Position numbers and translations under genes: made by a program
From: Chondrus crispus
Lineage: Eukaryota; Rhodophyta; Florideophyceae; Gigartinales; Gigartinaceae
Direction: 5' to 3'
NCBI RefSeq assembly: GCF_000350225.1
Contig: NW_005178579.1
Span: 325,099-389,098, forward strand
Length of the DNA stretch: 64,000 nucleotides
The notes under the pieces: generated by a model
The model's input: the letters and a program-made list of their open reading frames with translations, nothing else
Databases searched by the model: none
What the model was told of the DNA's origin: nothing
Shown here: in pieces, positions 43,609 through 53,175 of the stretch
How positions within the stretch are numbered: position 1 is the stretch's first letter
How the letters are laid out: each line of letters starts with the position of its first letter

Positions 43609-44054
43609 NNNNNNNNNNNNNNNNNNNNNNNNNNNNNNNNNNNNNNNNNNNNNNNNNNNNNNNNNNNNNNNNNNNNNNNNNNNNNNNNNNNNNNNNNNNN
43701 NNNNNNNNNNNNNNNNNNNNNNNNNNNNNNNNNNNNNNNNNNNNNNNNNNNNNNNNNNNNNNNNNNNNNNNNNNNNNNNNNNNNNNNNNNNNNNNNNNNN
43801 NNNNNNNNNNNNNNNNNNNNNNNNNNNNNNNNNNNNNNNNNNNNNNNNNNNNNNNNNNNNNNNNNNNNNNNNNNNNNNNNNNNNNNNNNNNNNNNNNNNN
43901 NNNNNNNNNNNNNNNNNNNNNNNNNNNNNNNNNNNNNNNNNNNNNNNNNNNNNNNNNNNNNNNNNNNNNNNNNNNNNNNNNNNNNNNNNNNNNNNNNNNN
44001 NNNNNNNNNNNNNNNNNNNNNNNNNNNNNNNNNNNNNNNNNNNNNNNNNNNNNN
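43609..44054. other. Assembly gap, 446 N
   Basis: A run of N hides the start and most of the Tup_N domain of TUP1-like 1 and its promoter. By comparison with the paralog, about 65-75 codons are missing. Confidence 0.99.
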
Positions 44055-44512
44055 GCGGGCAGAGCTGGGAAATTTTGTTTATCAAGTGAGGGGCATGACG
44101 CGCAAAGGAACGGAGGCAAGGCCGCCGCCATGACACAAATATCACTATTTTTTCAGGGCCCAACACCCTGCTCTTCCGACTCGCCGCGTTACACCTCATC
44201 GCCCCGCCTTTTTTTTCTGTTTTTCTACCCCCCCCCGTCCGCGTCGCCGCTCTCTCGCACGACCCTCACGCCTGTACGCCCTCCCAATACTGCCACCAAC
44301 GCAACGACGCATACACCGCATTATTGTATAAAACAACAAAAAAAATTCTCAATACAATACTGTACAATAATCAACTACACAAGTACCATACCTACCCTTC
44401 CCTCCTCCCCCCACAAAACATTACACACAAATCATTACACTCGACACTATACACCAATATCGTCCAACACGTGTACACGACTCACTTTACACAACGGACA
44501 TACACTGCTCTA
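44055..44512. other. Intergenic region between the TUP1-like paralogs
   Basis: No gene seen. It is C-rich near the gap, then AT-rich with a TGTATAAAAC run at about 44325. It should contain the promoter of gene 1 and the 3' end of gene 2. Confidence 0.45.
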
Positions 44513-46669
44513 TTAATACGTCCAGGTCCGCGCATGGCAATCTCCAGACCCCGTGGCAAGGCTATTCCCCATCGGGCTATGTGCTATACTAATCACAGAG
44601 TTCTTGTGCCCTTGGAGCATCAAGCACATCGTCGATTGCCGTGGGTCCCAGAACTGCACTGTCCGATCCTTGGATCCAGACATCAACCACCTCCCGTTCG
44701 GGCTGAACGCCACGCTCAGCACAAAGTCCTTGTGCCCCTTAAATGTCAGCCGGCATTGTCCAGGCCCTTGCGGCACAGAAAGATCCCACAGCTTGAGCGT
44801 CTTGTCGAGCGATCCGGACAAAAGCAGTCGCCCATCCGGTGAAAATGCTACAGAGTAAACCGAATCCTGGTGCCCTTCTAGTTTTCGCACCATCCGCCCT
44901 GTTTCCACATCCCACACTCGTACAATCTTATCCAGTGATCCCGCAGCCACATGCTTACTGGTTCGACTGATCGACACAGAAGTGATCCCATCTGTTGGTC
45001 CGTGTTCACCACCGAGTGTGCGCAGCAATTTTCCCGTCTCCAGCTGCCAGAGCTTGGCTTTCTTGTCCCCAGATCCGGAGACGATAAACTGCCCGTCCGT
45101 ACTTGCGTCGACAGAGTAAATGTCCGTCCCGTGTCCTTCCAATCGATGCTTCACCTGTCGGCTCCGTACGTCCCACACCTTCACCACATGATCCTCCGCT
45201 CCCGTAATCAGCCAATTCCCATCCGGCGAAAAGCAAACCGCCCGAACGTAACTATCTGGTGAATTTCCGTCCTCTCGTTCTGGAGCAGGCTCCTTAGCAA
45301 ACGACGCAATAATCGCCCCGGTGTTTGCGTTGAATACATGAGCTACCCGGTTCGACCCTGTCGCAAGATATGCCCCGTCCCAGCTGTATCGAACGCAGCA
45401 TACAACCGAATTCAGCTCAAGTGTGTTCTGTAGCCGTATTTCTGTGTTTACGACCGCTCGCGTCGCCGACGGCTCATGATATACCGTCCAGTCCGGATCA
45501 GTCAGCGGCCGAGGCCCCGATAACGGCATTCCGACCGTGGTCCTCAACATCTCCGCGCGACCACCAGCACTTGGAAACGACGGGTTTCCACCAGGTCCGG
45601 TCGGGCCGCTCACGCCAGCTCGCAAACCTCTAGTGCCTGGCGTGCCGGCTGACCCTATCGTCACACTTTCGTCTGCACCAGGCACGCCAACAATCATGGA
45701 TCCGGTGCTTGGAGCGCCTGGAGGTCCTGTGCTAGAGGCACCCAGTCCAAGGCCCCCGGGCGCACCGCTTCCAAGACTGCCAGGTCCCATCCCTGGACCG
45801 ATAATACCTGAGTCTTTCCTATTCCCGTGCGCATGCCCTTGCGTCGTACCATTCGGCGGCATGAGAGACATCGACGGAATCTTTCCTGCGAGTGAAGATG
45901 CTGGCTGGCGCGATAGGGACGATGGCCTGCCAGTATTCATGGGAGACATAGGTGGCTGGCTTCCAGGTGGTGGGACGCCAGATGGAGGCACGCCAGACAT
46001 ACCCATAAGACGGACTGGCGCTCCTGGTTGTCCGGGTTGAGGTCCTGAGCGGGGACCCTGAGCAGGTTGTTGGGACGGATGGGCTTGAGGATTCGCGCTC
46101 ATGCCGCGAGATGCAAACATAGCAGGAAGTGGTTGCTGGTCTCCAGGAATGTTAGACGAGTAGGGCGGTATCTGGGAAAAAGATTCAGGAGTATTGAGTC
46201 TGCGTTTGTTAGTGAGTGAAGCATTCGAGAGACGAGGGGGGCAAGGTTGCAGTGGTGTGGAGTGAAAACCTACCTGACCAGGCTGCTGTGAGTGCCGCTG
46301 CTGTTGTTGCTGCTGTTGCTGCTGTTGCTGCTGTTGCTGCTGTTGCTGCTGTTGCTGTTGTTGTTGCTGCTGTTGTTGTTGTTGAGCTGCGGCAGCTTGG
46401 GCTGCGGCAGAAAGCGGAGGCGGGGTTTGGCCTTTGAGACGCATGATCTCTGCTTCGTACTGCTCCTTAACGAGTAAATGCTTACGTTCGAGGTCGTGCA
46501 ATTCACCGAGCATTGCGTTGAGTTCTGCGGCTTGTTCATCGACCTTGCGAGCCCAATCGCCGCGATAGCCCTTGAATGATGCATTTTCAGAGGAGATGCG
46601 ATCGTACTCGGCCTTGAGAAGTTCGAAGAGCTCTGTGAAGCGTGAGGAAGGGTGCGACGGCGAAGCCAT
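44513..46669 (-). CDS. TUP1: TUP1-like transcriptional corepressor 2
   Basis: This is a complete 718-residue Tup1-family protein. The N-terminal Tup_N tetramerisation helix covers about residues 8-85 (RFTELFELLKAEYDRISSEN...LHDLERKHLLVKEQYEAEIMRLKG). Next is a poly-Gln tract of about 30 residues coded by mixed CAG/CAA, then a long Pro/Gly/Ser-rich linker. Seven WD40 repeats fill about residues 400-718 (VVCCVRYSWDGAYLATGSNRVAHVF, AVCFSPDGNWLITGAEDHVVKVWDV, VAFSPDGRLLLSGSLDKTLKLWDL, TGSGDCHARTWTY). The linker just after poly-Gln may hold an in-frame 102-bp intron (46172-46273). The last WD40 repeats are nearly identical in order and motif to TUP1-like 1, so the pair arose by tandem duplication. 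Confidence 0.94.
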   Translation of the reverse strand: MASPSHPSSRFTELFELLKAEYDRISSENASFKGYRGDWARKVDEQAAELNAMLGELHDLERKHLLVKEQYEAEIMRLKGQTPPPLSAAAQAAAAQQQQQQQQQQQQQQQQQQQQQQQQQQQQQRHSQQPGQVGFHSTPLQPCPPRLSNASLTNKRRLNTPESFSQIPPYSSNIPGDQQPLPAMFASRGMSANPQAHPSQQPAQGPRSGPQPGQPGAPVRLMGMSGVPPSGVPPPGSQPPMSPMNTGRPSSLSRQPASSLAGKIPSMSLMPPNGTTQGHAHGNRKDSGIIGPGMGPGSLGSGAPGGLGLGASSTGPPGAPSTGSMIVGVPGADESVTIGSAGTPGTRGLRAGVSGPTGPGGNPSFPSAGGRAEMLRTTVGMPLSGPRPLTDPDWTVYHEPSATRAVVNTEIRLQNTLELNSVVCCVRYSWDGAYLATGSNRVAHVFNANTGAIIASFAKEPAPEREDGNSPDSYVRAVCFSPDGNWLITGAEDHVVKVWDVRSRQVKHRLEGHGTDIYSVDASTDGQFIVSGSGDKKAKLWQLETGKLLRTLGGEHGPTDGITSVSISRTSKHVAAGSLDKIVRVWDVETGRMVRKLEGHQDSVYSVAFSPDGRLLLSGSLDKTLKLWDLSVPQGPGQCRLTFKGHKDFVLSVAFSPNGRWLMSGSKDRTVQFWDPRQSTMCLMLQGHKNSVISIAHSPMGNSLATGSGDCHARTWTY
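46172..46273 (-). other. Candidate in-frame intron, 102 bp, in TUP1-like 2
   Basis: On the minus strand CAG is followed by the donor GTAGGT, a branch-point-like CACTAAC, and the acceptor AATCTTTTTCCCAG. Removal keeps the frame (102 is a multiple of 3) and deletes 34 residues. A second acceptor (AACGCAG) would give 74 bp and break the frame. Both spliced and unspliced forms can be translated. Confidence 0.5.
46284..46385 (-). repeat. CAG/CAA microsatellite coding poly-Gln
   Basis: An imperfect trinucleotide array (CTG/TTG on the plus strand) codes about 30 consecutive Gln in TUP1-like 2. The CAA interruptions would limit slippage. Confidence 0.85.
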
Positions 46670-47587
46670 CGGGCTAGTGAGGACGTTTCTGAGACTGAAG
46701 GTTGGGGGTGGGCGCAGTCACACACGAAGGATAAAATGATTGCGATAGCGGTTGGTGCAATATGGGCGTTAACCAAGCTGGTGCTGATGAGAAATTCGGT
46801 AAGCGATAGCGACGAAATGGTGGTGGGAAGGCAAGGCGATCGGACAATGCGGGGAGGATGGGGGTTCGGTTAACACTGAGATCACAACGTGGTGGAGAAA
46901 GCAAGACGTGGGCGAGTCGTGCGTGACGGAAGGGAGTGCAAGAGTGACTTTACAAGGTGAGGGGAGTGGGAGCGAATTGAGGGATAGCTGAGGAGGAGCA
47001 AAATGGTGGATCGCTAGGGGGAGGATGATTGCAGAAGAGGAAGGGCGGCTGGTCGTCAGCTCTAAAAGGGGGGACGGTGGAGGGGGGGCGGGGGCGGGGG
47101 CGGGGGCGGGGAGGGGAGTCAGGTTTGTAAATGACAAAAAAAAAAGGGTAAACGGTGGTTGGCGAAGCGAGGCGCGGGCAGCACACCGGCGCGTGCCGTC
47201 CAAGACGAGAGGGGGGCGGGGCGGGGTGGCGGAGGAGGGGACAGCGAGAGGCACTTTGATAGGGTTGGTGTCTGTGTTTTCCGGACCGAAAATGGGTGGA
47301 AGATGCCCCGCGGTCCTGAGGCCGTGCGCATAGCCTTCGGCAAAAGGAGTGCGGTGGGGGCGATCATGCAGAGATAGGGGTTTTTTGGTGGTCCTGCGCC
47401 CAAGCAATACCAAGGCGAGATTGTGTGCGCCACGCAGGCTTTAACTGGGGCCAAAATCGATCCACCCACGGTGGGACACTCGTCTTTCAATCAAGAGAAC
47501 CGTTCCTCTACGGTACTTGCAGGTCAGGCTTCCCGGTCTTCACTCGCTGCCCTGTGCAATATTCGCGTGCAGTGCTCGCGGGCTTTA

Positions 47588-47747
47588 GGGCCGTTCCTAC
47601 CGGTGTGCTAGCACGCAAGCACCCTGACATTTGGCATGAATGGATTGGTTGAACGGGAGTAAAAGCATTTCCAATAATTTTTTCAACCAATACATTCATG
47701 CCAAGTTTCAGGGTGCTCGGGTGCTGGCACACCGGTAGGAACGGCCC
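47588..47747. mobile_element. Harbinger/Tourist-like MITE, 160 bp
   Basis: It has terminal inverted repeats starting GGGCCGTTCCTACCGGTGTG with the complement at the other end. The inverted pairing continues inward (GCACCCTGA/TCAGGGTGC, GGCATGAATG/CATTCATGCC). Flanking TTA on both sides (47585-47587, 47748-47750) fits a 3-bp target duplication. No coding capacity. Confidence 0.75.
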
Positions 47748-48248
47748 TTACTTGCGTGCACTACTCCCGACCCCTCGCGTGCAGTGCAACACCTTCCGTA
47801 CCGTCGCTTTTCGTAAACTACTGTAATTTTCTGCAACTCATTCACAGACACCCTTCGTACTACAGTACAATATTCCTTTGTTTCACGCTCTGATCAGGGC
47901 CTATCTAAAGTTTATGTCAGAGTCGGAAATTGCTGGGAAGTGGAAATTTTGTTATGAAAAAATTATTATACTGTACATATTTTCCAGTTTTCGTGGCCCA
48001 GGTTAAGGCTACAGTAGTGAAATTGGTAAAACTACTGCAACAGCTCCACTTGTAGCCTTGATACACGACAGGCACAACACTACACGTGTACACGTACTAC
48101 AAAGCATGTGCCGCATTTCGCGATATCCATCCTCTTTTACTCACTCCCCTCCCTCGCCCACAAACCACAAACACGTCGAATGATATTAGAAATCGTGCTT
48201 CGACATGCGCAGAGTTATCGCTGGCACACCCTTGAAGGGGAGGCTACA

Positions 48249-48290
48249 TGGAATTTGGAGATTCGGAGCTTTCGGAATCTCCAAATTCCA
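48249..48290. repeat. Perfect hairpin, 16-bp stem, 10-base loop
   Basis: TGGAATTTGGAGATTC and its exact complement GAATCTCCAAATTCCA flank GGAGCTTTCG. It could be a short MITE relic or a structured RNA. No T-run typical of a terminator follows. Confidence 0.6.
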
Positions 48291-49341
48291 TAACTTATCG
48301 ATTCCTTGATCAGCCCTCAGCACAGCGGTGAGAAGTGAAGAGCACGGCACTCTCTACAGCAGAAATACTGTGCCACTGCTCTTCGAACATGCTTCTTGCT
48401 CACATTTTCGATCCACCCCAGTGCGTAAAGTGACCGCCGATATTCACACTCTTAGCCCTTGCCGCTTCGATGTCCACAGCTGTGTTTCGTTTACCGCGAA
48501 AAAAAAACGAGTCGCCACTGATCGTTGTCCATGTACAAGATGCCGTACCGTACAACGGTACGTGTACAGCTTACTTTTCACGTTGATCTTGATACTGTAT
48601 GTCGGCGATTCCATTGCCTGCCCAGTTATCATATGGCATGACTCACTTTCACGCAAGTACTGTTCTGTACAGCGTCCGTACTGTGCTACTGTGGTAAAAG
48701 GGAGTGCCCCCTGGCCAGGAGACAGGTGGAGAGGGATGTGCACAGTATATGTAGTAGCGATATCCAACAGCTACGGACATCCCACAGGCGTTTTTGAGGC
48801 TACAGTATCTTTCCGTCTCTTACTGTACAGATCAATGTGTCATGTAAAGGGGGGTTGCCGGTGTTGTCGGACAGTGACAAAAAGTTCGGACATGCAAAAT
48901 ATTTGTAAGAAACGTCTTCGACACGGGCCAAAGTGCGGCACCGCCGCCTAACAGCGCCAGAAAGTGCGCTGTATCTCATAACGAAGTGGATGAAATTAAA
49001 AAACAAATATCCCAATCGATTGCTCACAGCGTTTTACGTATAGGAGTGTAACAGCCGAAGCACACAAAACAGGCGGACTTTTCAAATTCTCGTCCGGTAT
49101 CCCTTCGACCTATTCCAACTCACAGTCAATTCAATTCACAGCATTCCGATATCCTTAATGTAAATAATGTACGGTGTACCGTACATAAAGGAGAATGCAT
49201 ATTTTTGGGAAATTGCTTTGTGTACGTTGTACCGTACATATAAAGGAGGGTTGCCCTAATTATCGGTCACCCGCCCCAACCCGTCAGTCACCCCTAATTG
49301 TTTCAATACATTCCCAAAAAATAAGATTCTTGTACACGTAA

Positions 49342-50103
49342 GAGCATCCCCACCAGTGAGGCTAAAGTTGTAAAAAAACGAATTTTTACAACTTTAATAT
49401 TTTACACCCCTCTTCACTACTCCCACCGTTTCGAAAAGATGCATTACTTTTTACATCGAGATAAATTCGGGTTGTAAAAATCGAGAATATAGCACCAAAA
49501 TTTAGAACTATGCATTTGAGGTGGCAAACGCTGATTGGTTCAAATTCCATTTTCCCGCGAAGTCAAAGTTGGTTGAAGGGGTCTTGAAGTTGAGCCTCTC
49601 TCTCCAGAGGAGAGGCGAGTCTCCACCAACACTCCTCCCCATCCTGTTCATGTCTGCACCAAACGTAAGTTTGTCTGGCAGCCACCGTACGTCTTTCGAA
49701 GGGACAGCCGTCACTAGCAGTTGCGCACCTCGCTCTCGTTTTGGGTTGCGCTCGAGATTTGGCTTTTTCCCCGGATAAGAGCCTTTGTGTTTTGGGGGCT
49801 CACTGTCGCTGTCCGAAGACAAAACATCCTCAACAATATCGAGAATGTCGTCCTCCACGAAGTCAGAGATGCCAATGGTACTCCGTGGAGGTTGTAAAGG
49901 CGTTTGCATCGGACTTCAGTGAGTAGGAGCATGCACTTCACAAGTAGGAGGGTGCGGTTTTTTGCCGGTGGGGTTGACCTGCAGGTCAATGCAGTTCTCG
50001 GCAAGGTCTTAAAAAAGCAAAGGTGTATAATAGCGAGAGGCCAATCAAGGCTCGCCAAGTTTCTAAAATATTTAGCACTTTACACTCGCCGGTGGGGATG
50101 CTC
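49342..50103 (-). mobile_element. Harbinger-like element, 762 bp, nested in the pogo-like element
   Basis: The ends read GAGCATCCCCACCAGTGAG and, inverted, GAGCATCCCCACCGGCGAG. Both are flanked by TAA (49339-49341, 50104-50106), a 3-bp duplication as made by PIF/Harbinger. GAGCATC.CCA ends are common in that superfamily. It contains only a remnant of a transposase, so it is non-autonomous. Confidence 0.82.
49508..49909 (-). pseudogene. N-terminal remnant of a Harbinger-type transposase
   Basis: This 133-codon frame begins with an acidic-Ser segment, then KGSYPGKKPNLERN and RERGAQLL. This resembles the conserved start of DDE_Tnp_4 (Harbinger) transposases, G.S.PG.APN..RD...A...L. The catalytic core is missing, in line with a deletion derivative. 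The assignment is supported by the enclosing Harbinger-type ends. Confidence 0.5.
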
Positions 50104-50302
50104 TAAGGGGCCAAGTTTCAGTACTAGGACTATCTCATTGCTGATTATCTCTGAAAGTCGTGGATAGATTTAAAAACAAATCTTTCCAATCGCTCTGCCA
50201 GAGCGTTTTACCATGATAAACCAGTCCGCCACTTGGCAGGAATGCAAATTAAGTGCATTCAAATCCCTCCAAAAAGGCGGGCATTAGCTCTTTGACCGAA
50301 TC

Positions 50303-51947
50303 TTGCTAACCGAGCCCCTCATGGCCGCCCTCAACGCCCATTCAGATCCCATCCGAGCCCTTCACTCCAAGATGCATGCCGCGCTCTCGCGATTGCCTCG
50401 AAAGCGGCAGGGCAGGCGACCGGCATCCCTTGGCATGGTGGCCGCCGGGTCTATGAGCATACGAAAGGCATCCAAGTGGAGTGGCATTGCATACTCCACC
50501 TTGCAATCTGCTGTGCAGTCCGGCAAAACAACTGCTAACTCTGTCGGTCGCCGCCCAGCTCTTAATAAAAGGGAAGAACTTATGATGGTTTTTCTGCTTA
50601 CCAAGATGGCAGCCAGAGGTACTCTGACTAATGACCACTTGGCCGATGCTGCCGCCATTTTTATTAGTCACATGGTGCTTCCGCGTCGTCTTCGTGTTCC
50701 CTTCAGGGATGGAAAGCCGGGACCAAAATGGCTCAGAGGCTTTCAGGCACGGCATCGTAACACATTGACATTCTCTAAACCAACACGCCAGGAGTCATTG
50801 CGATTTGCTGCTTGCAGCGCCGAAATACTAACCTCTCACTTTGCAAACTCGAATGCCTTATTGCCGACAACAACATAGACGCGCAACGCTTATTTAACTT
50901 AGATGAGTGCGGCATCAGACCAGGTCGGGACCTAGCTTCTAAAACGCAATGTAAGCGTTATATCACACGAGGCAGCTATGGAGACAGCCGTGCAGGGCAC
51001 TGCAAGTACGATGACCGTACCACTATCATGCCGGTCGTTTCAGCAGCTGGAACAGCTGGTCCACCGCTCTTTGTTTTTAAGGAGAAGTGTATGCCGTATA
51101 GGACAGGATTAAGAGATGGGACTGTTGTGTATGAAACGTCGGCAAGTAGGCTGCCACACAGGGCAGCTGTGGCCCTCCGCGCAGAGCTAGGGGGTGTGGA
51201 CTGTGACATTTTTGCGAACTGGGCTTGCGACTTTGTGGAAAGTATACAGGACCTCCTAAAGGACGGTCGAAAAGTTCTACTAGTGTATGATGGATATCGA
51301 TCTCATTTATCTCTCCGCGTTCTGGAATTCTTTCATGAGAGAAATGTGGTCGTGTATGCTTGCCCGCCCATACATCAGGCGAAACACAGCCTCTTGATTG
51401 TGTGGTGTTTGGTGCGTTTAAGAGAAAGCTGAATAATGTGTTTATAAACATTGGTATGGCAGACAATATTGAGATCGATGTATTTGACATTTGCTCAATC
51501 ATCACTGAGGCGTACGACGACACATTTATTGGTGGTAACATTAAGGCCGCGTTTAGGCGGTCTGGTATTTGGCCTCTGGACATGCACCGGATGCTATCCG
51601 TGCCACGACCCAGATCTTCAGCTGACAGGAATGAGATTCTGGGTTGTGAGCAACTGGAAGAGCTTTTTAAGAACAAGCAAGCAGAGCTACGAAATGCTGT
51701 TTTGGGAGAGACCGCTATCCTTAAACCGCACGGGTACGTGGACACGACTTTCGGGGAGGTCATGACGTCAAGTAATGTGCTTTCATTAGTGAGAGCGCGG
51801 GCGAACAGGCGCCAGGCTGCGCGGAACAGTGCTAAAATTTCTGCGCGAAAGAAAGGACTGGAGGAAGCGCGCAAGCTACAGGCGAAGCGAAAACGATCCG
51901 AGCTGTTGTCAGAGTATGTACGCACGCGTCGCGCGACACTGCTGTGA
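50303..51947 (+). pseudogene. pogo/Tigger-like DDE transposase with two frameshifts
   Basis: Three overlapping frames make one transposase. The first (50303-50878) has an HTH-psq-like start (GSMSIRKASKWSGIAYSTLQSAVQSG) and a CENP-B-type DNA-binding part ending GPKWLRGFQARH. The second (to 51432) carries the first Asp (RLFNLDECGIRPGRD) and the second (VLLVYDGYRSHLS). The third (to 51947) carries HTSGETQPLDCVVFGAFK with the last Asp, then a basic tail. Frame changes near 50848 and 51360 each need one base. The catalytic residues remain, so loss was recent. Confidence 0.82.
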
Positions 51948-52138
51948 AACTGTACGGGATTACAGGAAAACGGTGCATCCTTTGCATGTTAGGAGTGCAG
52001 CTGCCCGATATCGCACCGCCAATGCCCGCGAACAACAGCAAGAAAACACACTCCAGTCCAGCGCCAGGGTCCTCCACCGCTGCTACGCCCTGCCCGGCGC
52101 GGCCCCATTTCGCACTGCAACACTGCACATGCCCCGCT

Positions 52139-52370
52139 TCCAGTCTTTCCCCATGCCCCGCGCCTGCAAGTCCCCCGCCGCCCGCGTATGCTCCGCTCCC
52201 AGTCTTTCCCCACGCGCCACGCCTGCAAGTCCCCCGCCGCCCGCGTACGCTCTGCTCCCAGTCTTTCCCCACGCGCCACGCCTGCAAGTCCCCCTCCGCC
52301 GGCGTACGCCCCGCTCCCAGTCTTTCGCCATGCGCCGCGCCTGCAAGTCCCCTTCGGATCGCCCTTCCCC
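52139..52370. repeat. 60-bp minisatellite, about 4 copies
   Basis: CCAGTCTTTCCCCACGCGCC followed by ACGCCTGCAAGTCCCC and CGCCGCCCGCGTACGCTC recurs at about 52139, 52198, 52258 and 52318 with few changes. It lies between the transposase stop and the right end of the pogo-like element. It keeps several frames open, which explains the long spurious frames there. Confidence 0.85.
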
Positions 52371-52709
52371 CCTCTTGTACATAAACGTCGGCGCCGGGCA
52401 TGTCCCCAACAGGGTTTCCACTCGTTCACTGGATGACGTGGCATACAAATTTGTTATATTTTTCGTTGGTTTGATTGGGCCAAATTAAACTGGTGACCGA
52501 TCTTTAGGCACAAACTGGCTTTTTTAAGCCCTTTTTGTTTCGTAAACTGCGCGAAGATGTTTTTGATTTCGAGCTCTTGGCCAAAACATCGTGATTCACC
52601 AGTCTGTCAAGAAGCGAACGACACCAAAATGTCCGTGAATGACCAATCAATTCTACTTTTGATTTTATTTTCTTCGCAAGTAGCCGATAATTAGGGCAAC
52701 CCTCCTTTA

Positions 52710-53175
52710 GGCTCAATTTAGACCTTCTTTGAACCGTTCTATCTTATAGACAAGTGTAGTGTTCCTATTTGCAAGTGCATAGGCTGGAAGCGTGGGCTGT
52801 GGAGAGCATCCCACCTGTTCATTTTTTGTTCAAGTTCAATACCGACTGATGAATCTCCTCGTGCCCCTAACACATACCAACCACCCTTCCCCACTCGAAA
52901 TCTGTCCGACAGACCTTGAAGCCTAAGCCAAAACCCCGCCCCAGCAATCTCATGATGCCATCGTCGCCGCTAGAGCCACTTGACGGAGGTGACGGCCCAA
53001 TCCTACAAACCCCCTTGCCTCTGCCACTCCCTCCCCTCACAGGCATCGAAGATGGCTCAATCTTTCAAAACTTCCATCCTCTACCACCTACTCCCCCTCT
53101 ACAACCCACTCTTCCTGTACCACCCACTCCCCACACAGGCACAACGCATCAACCTTTGGTGACGGTAACACACAC
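52710..53175. other. Spacer before the piggyBac-like gene
   Basis: No gene seen. The 3' half (52910-53170) has imperfect CCTCTGCCACTCCC/ACCACCTACTCC runs rich in Pro codons in several frames. It may belong to an N-terminal extension or intron of the next gene. Confidence 0.4.

Larger units (their letters stand above)
46670..49166. other. 2.5-kb intergenic region upstream of TUP1-like 2
   Basis: No convincing gene. Features are a G-rich array on the plus strand (GGGGGC repeats, about 47063-47118; a pyrimidine tract on the TUP1 strand), a MITE at 47588-47747, a perfect 16-bp hairpin at 48249-48290, and many GTAC palindromes at 48540-48690. A 207-codon plus-strand frame at 48328-48951 has no recognisable domain and a Cys-rich, irregular composition, so I do not accept it. 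Confidence 0.5.
49243..52707 (+). mobile_element. pogo/Tigger-like DNA transposon with intact ends
   Basis: Perfect 26-bp inverted ends include the flanking TA. The left end starts TAAAGGAGGGTTGCCCTAAT (49241-49266), and the complement lies at 52684-52709. TA on each side is the target duplication typical of Tc1/mariner/pogo elements. Inside are a Harbinger-like insertion (49342-50103), a transposase gene broken by two frameshifts (50303-51947) and a 60-bp minisatellite (52139-52370). Confidence 0.88.

Noticed and set aside
46769-47413. 214-codon minus-strand frame upstream of TUP1-like 2
   Set aside because: Pro/Ser/Thr low complexity produced by the pyrimidine-rich promoter region.
48328-48951. 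207-codon plus-strand frame
   Set aside because: There is no recognisable domain; composition is irregular and Cys-rich, and the region is full of GTAC palindromes and hairpins.
51832-52488. Long frames in all phases across the minisatellite
   Set aside because: They are kept open by the 60-bp repeat; products are repetitive and differ only by frame.
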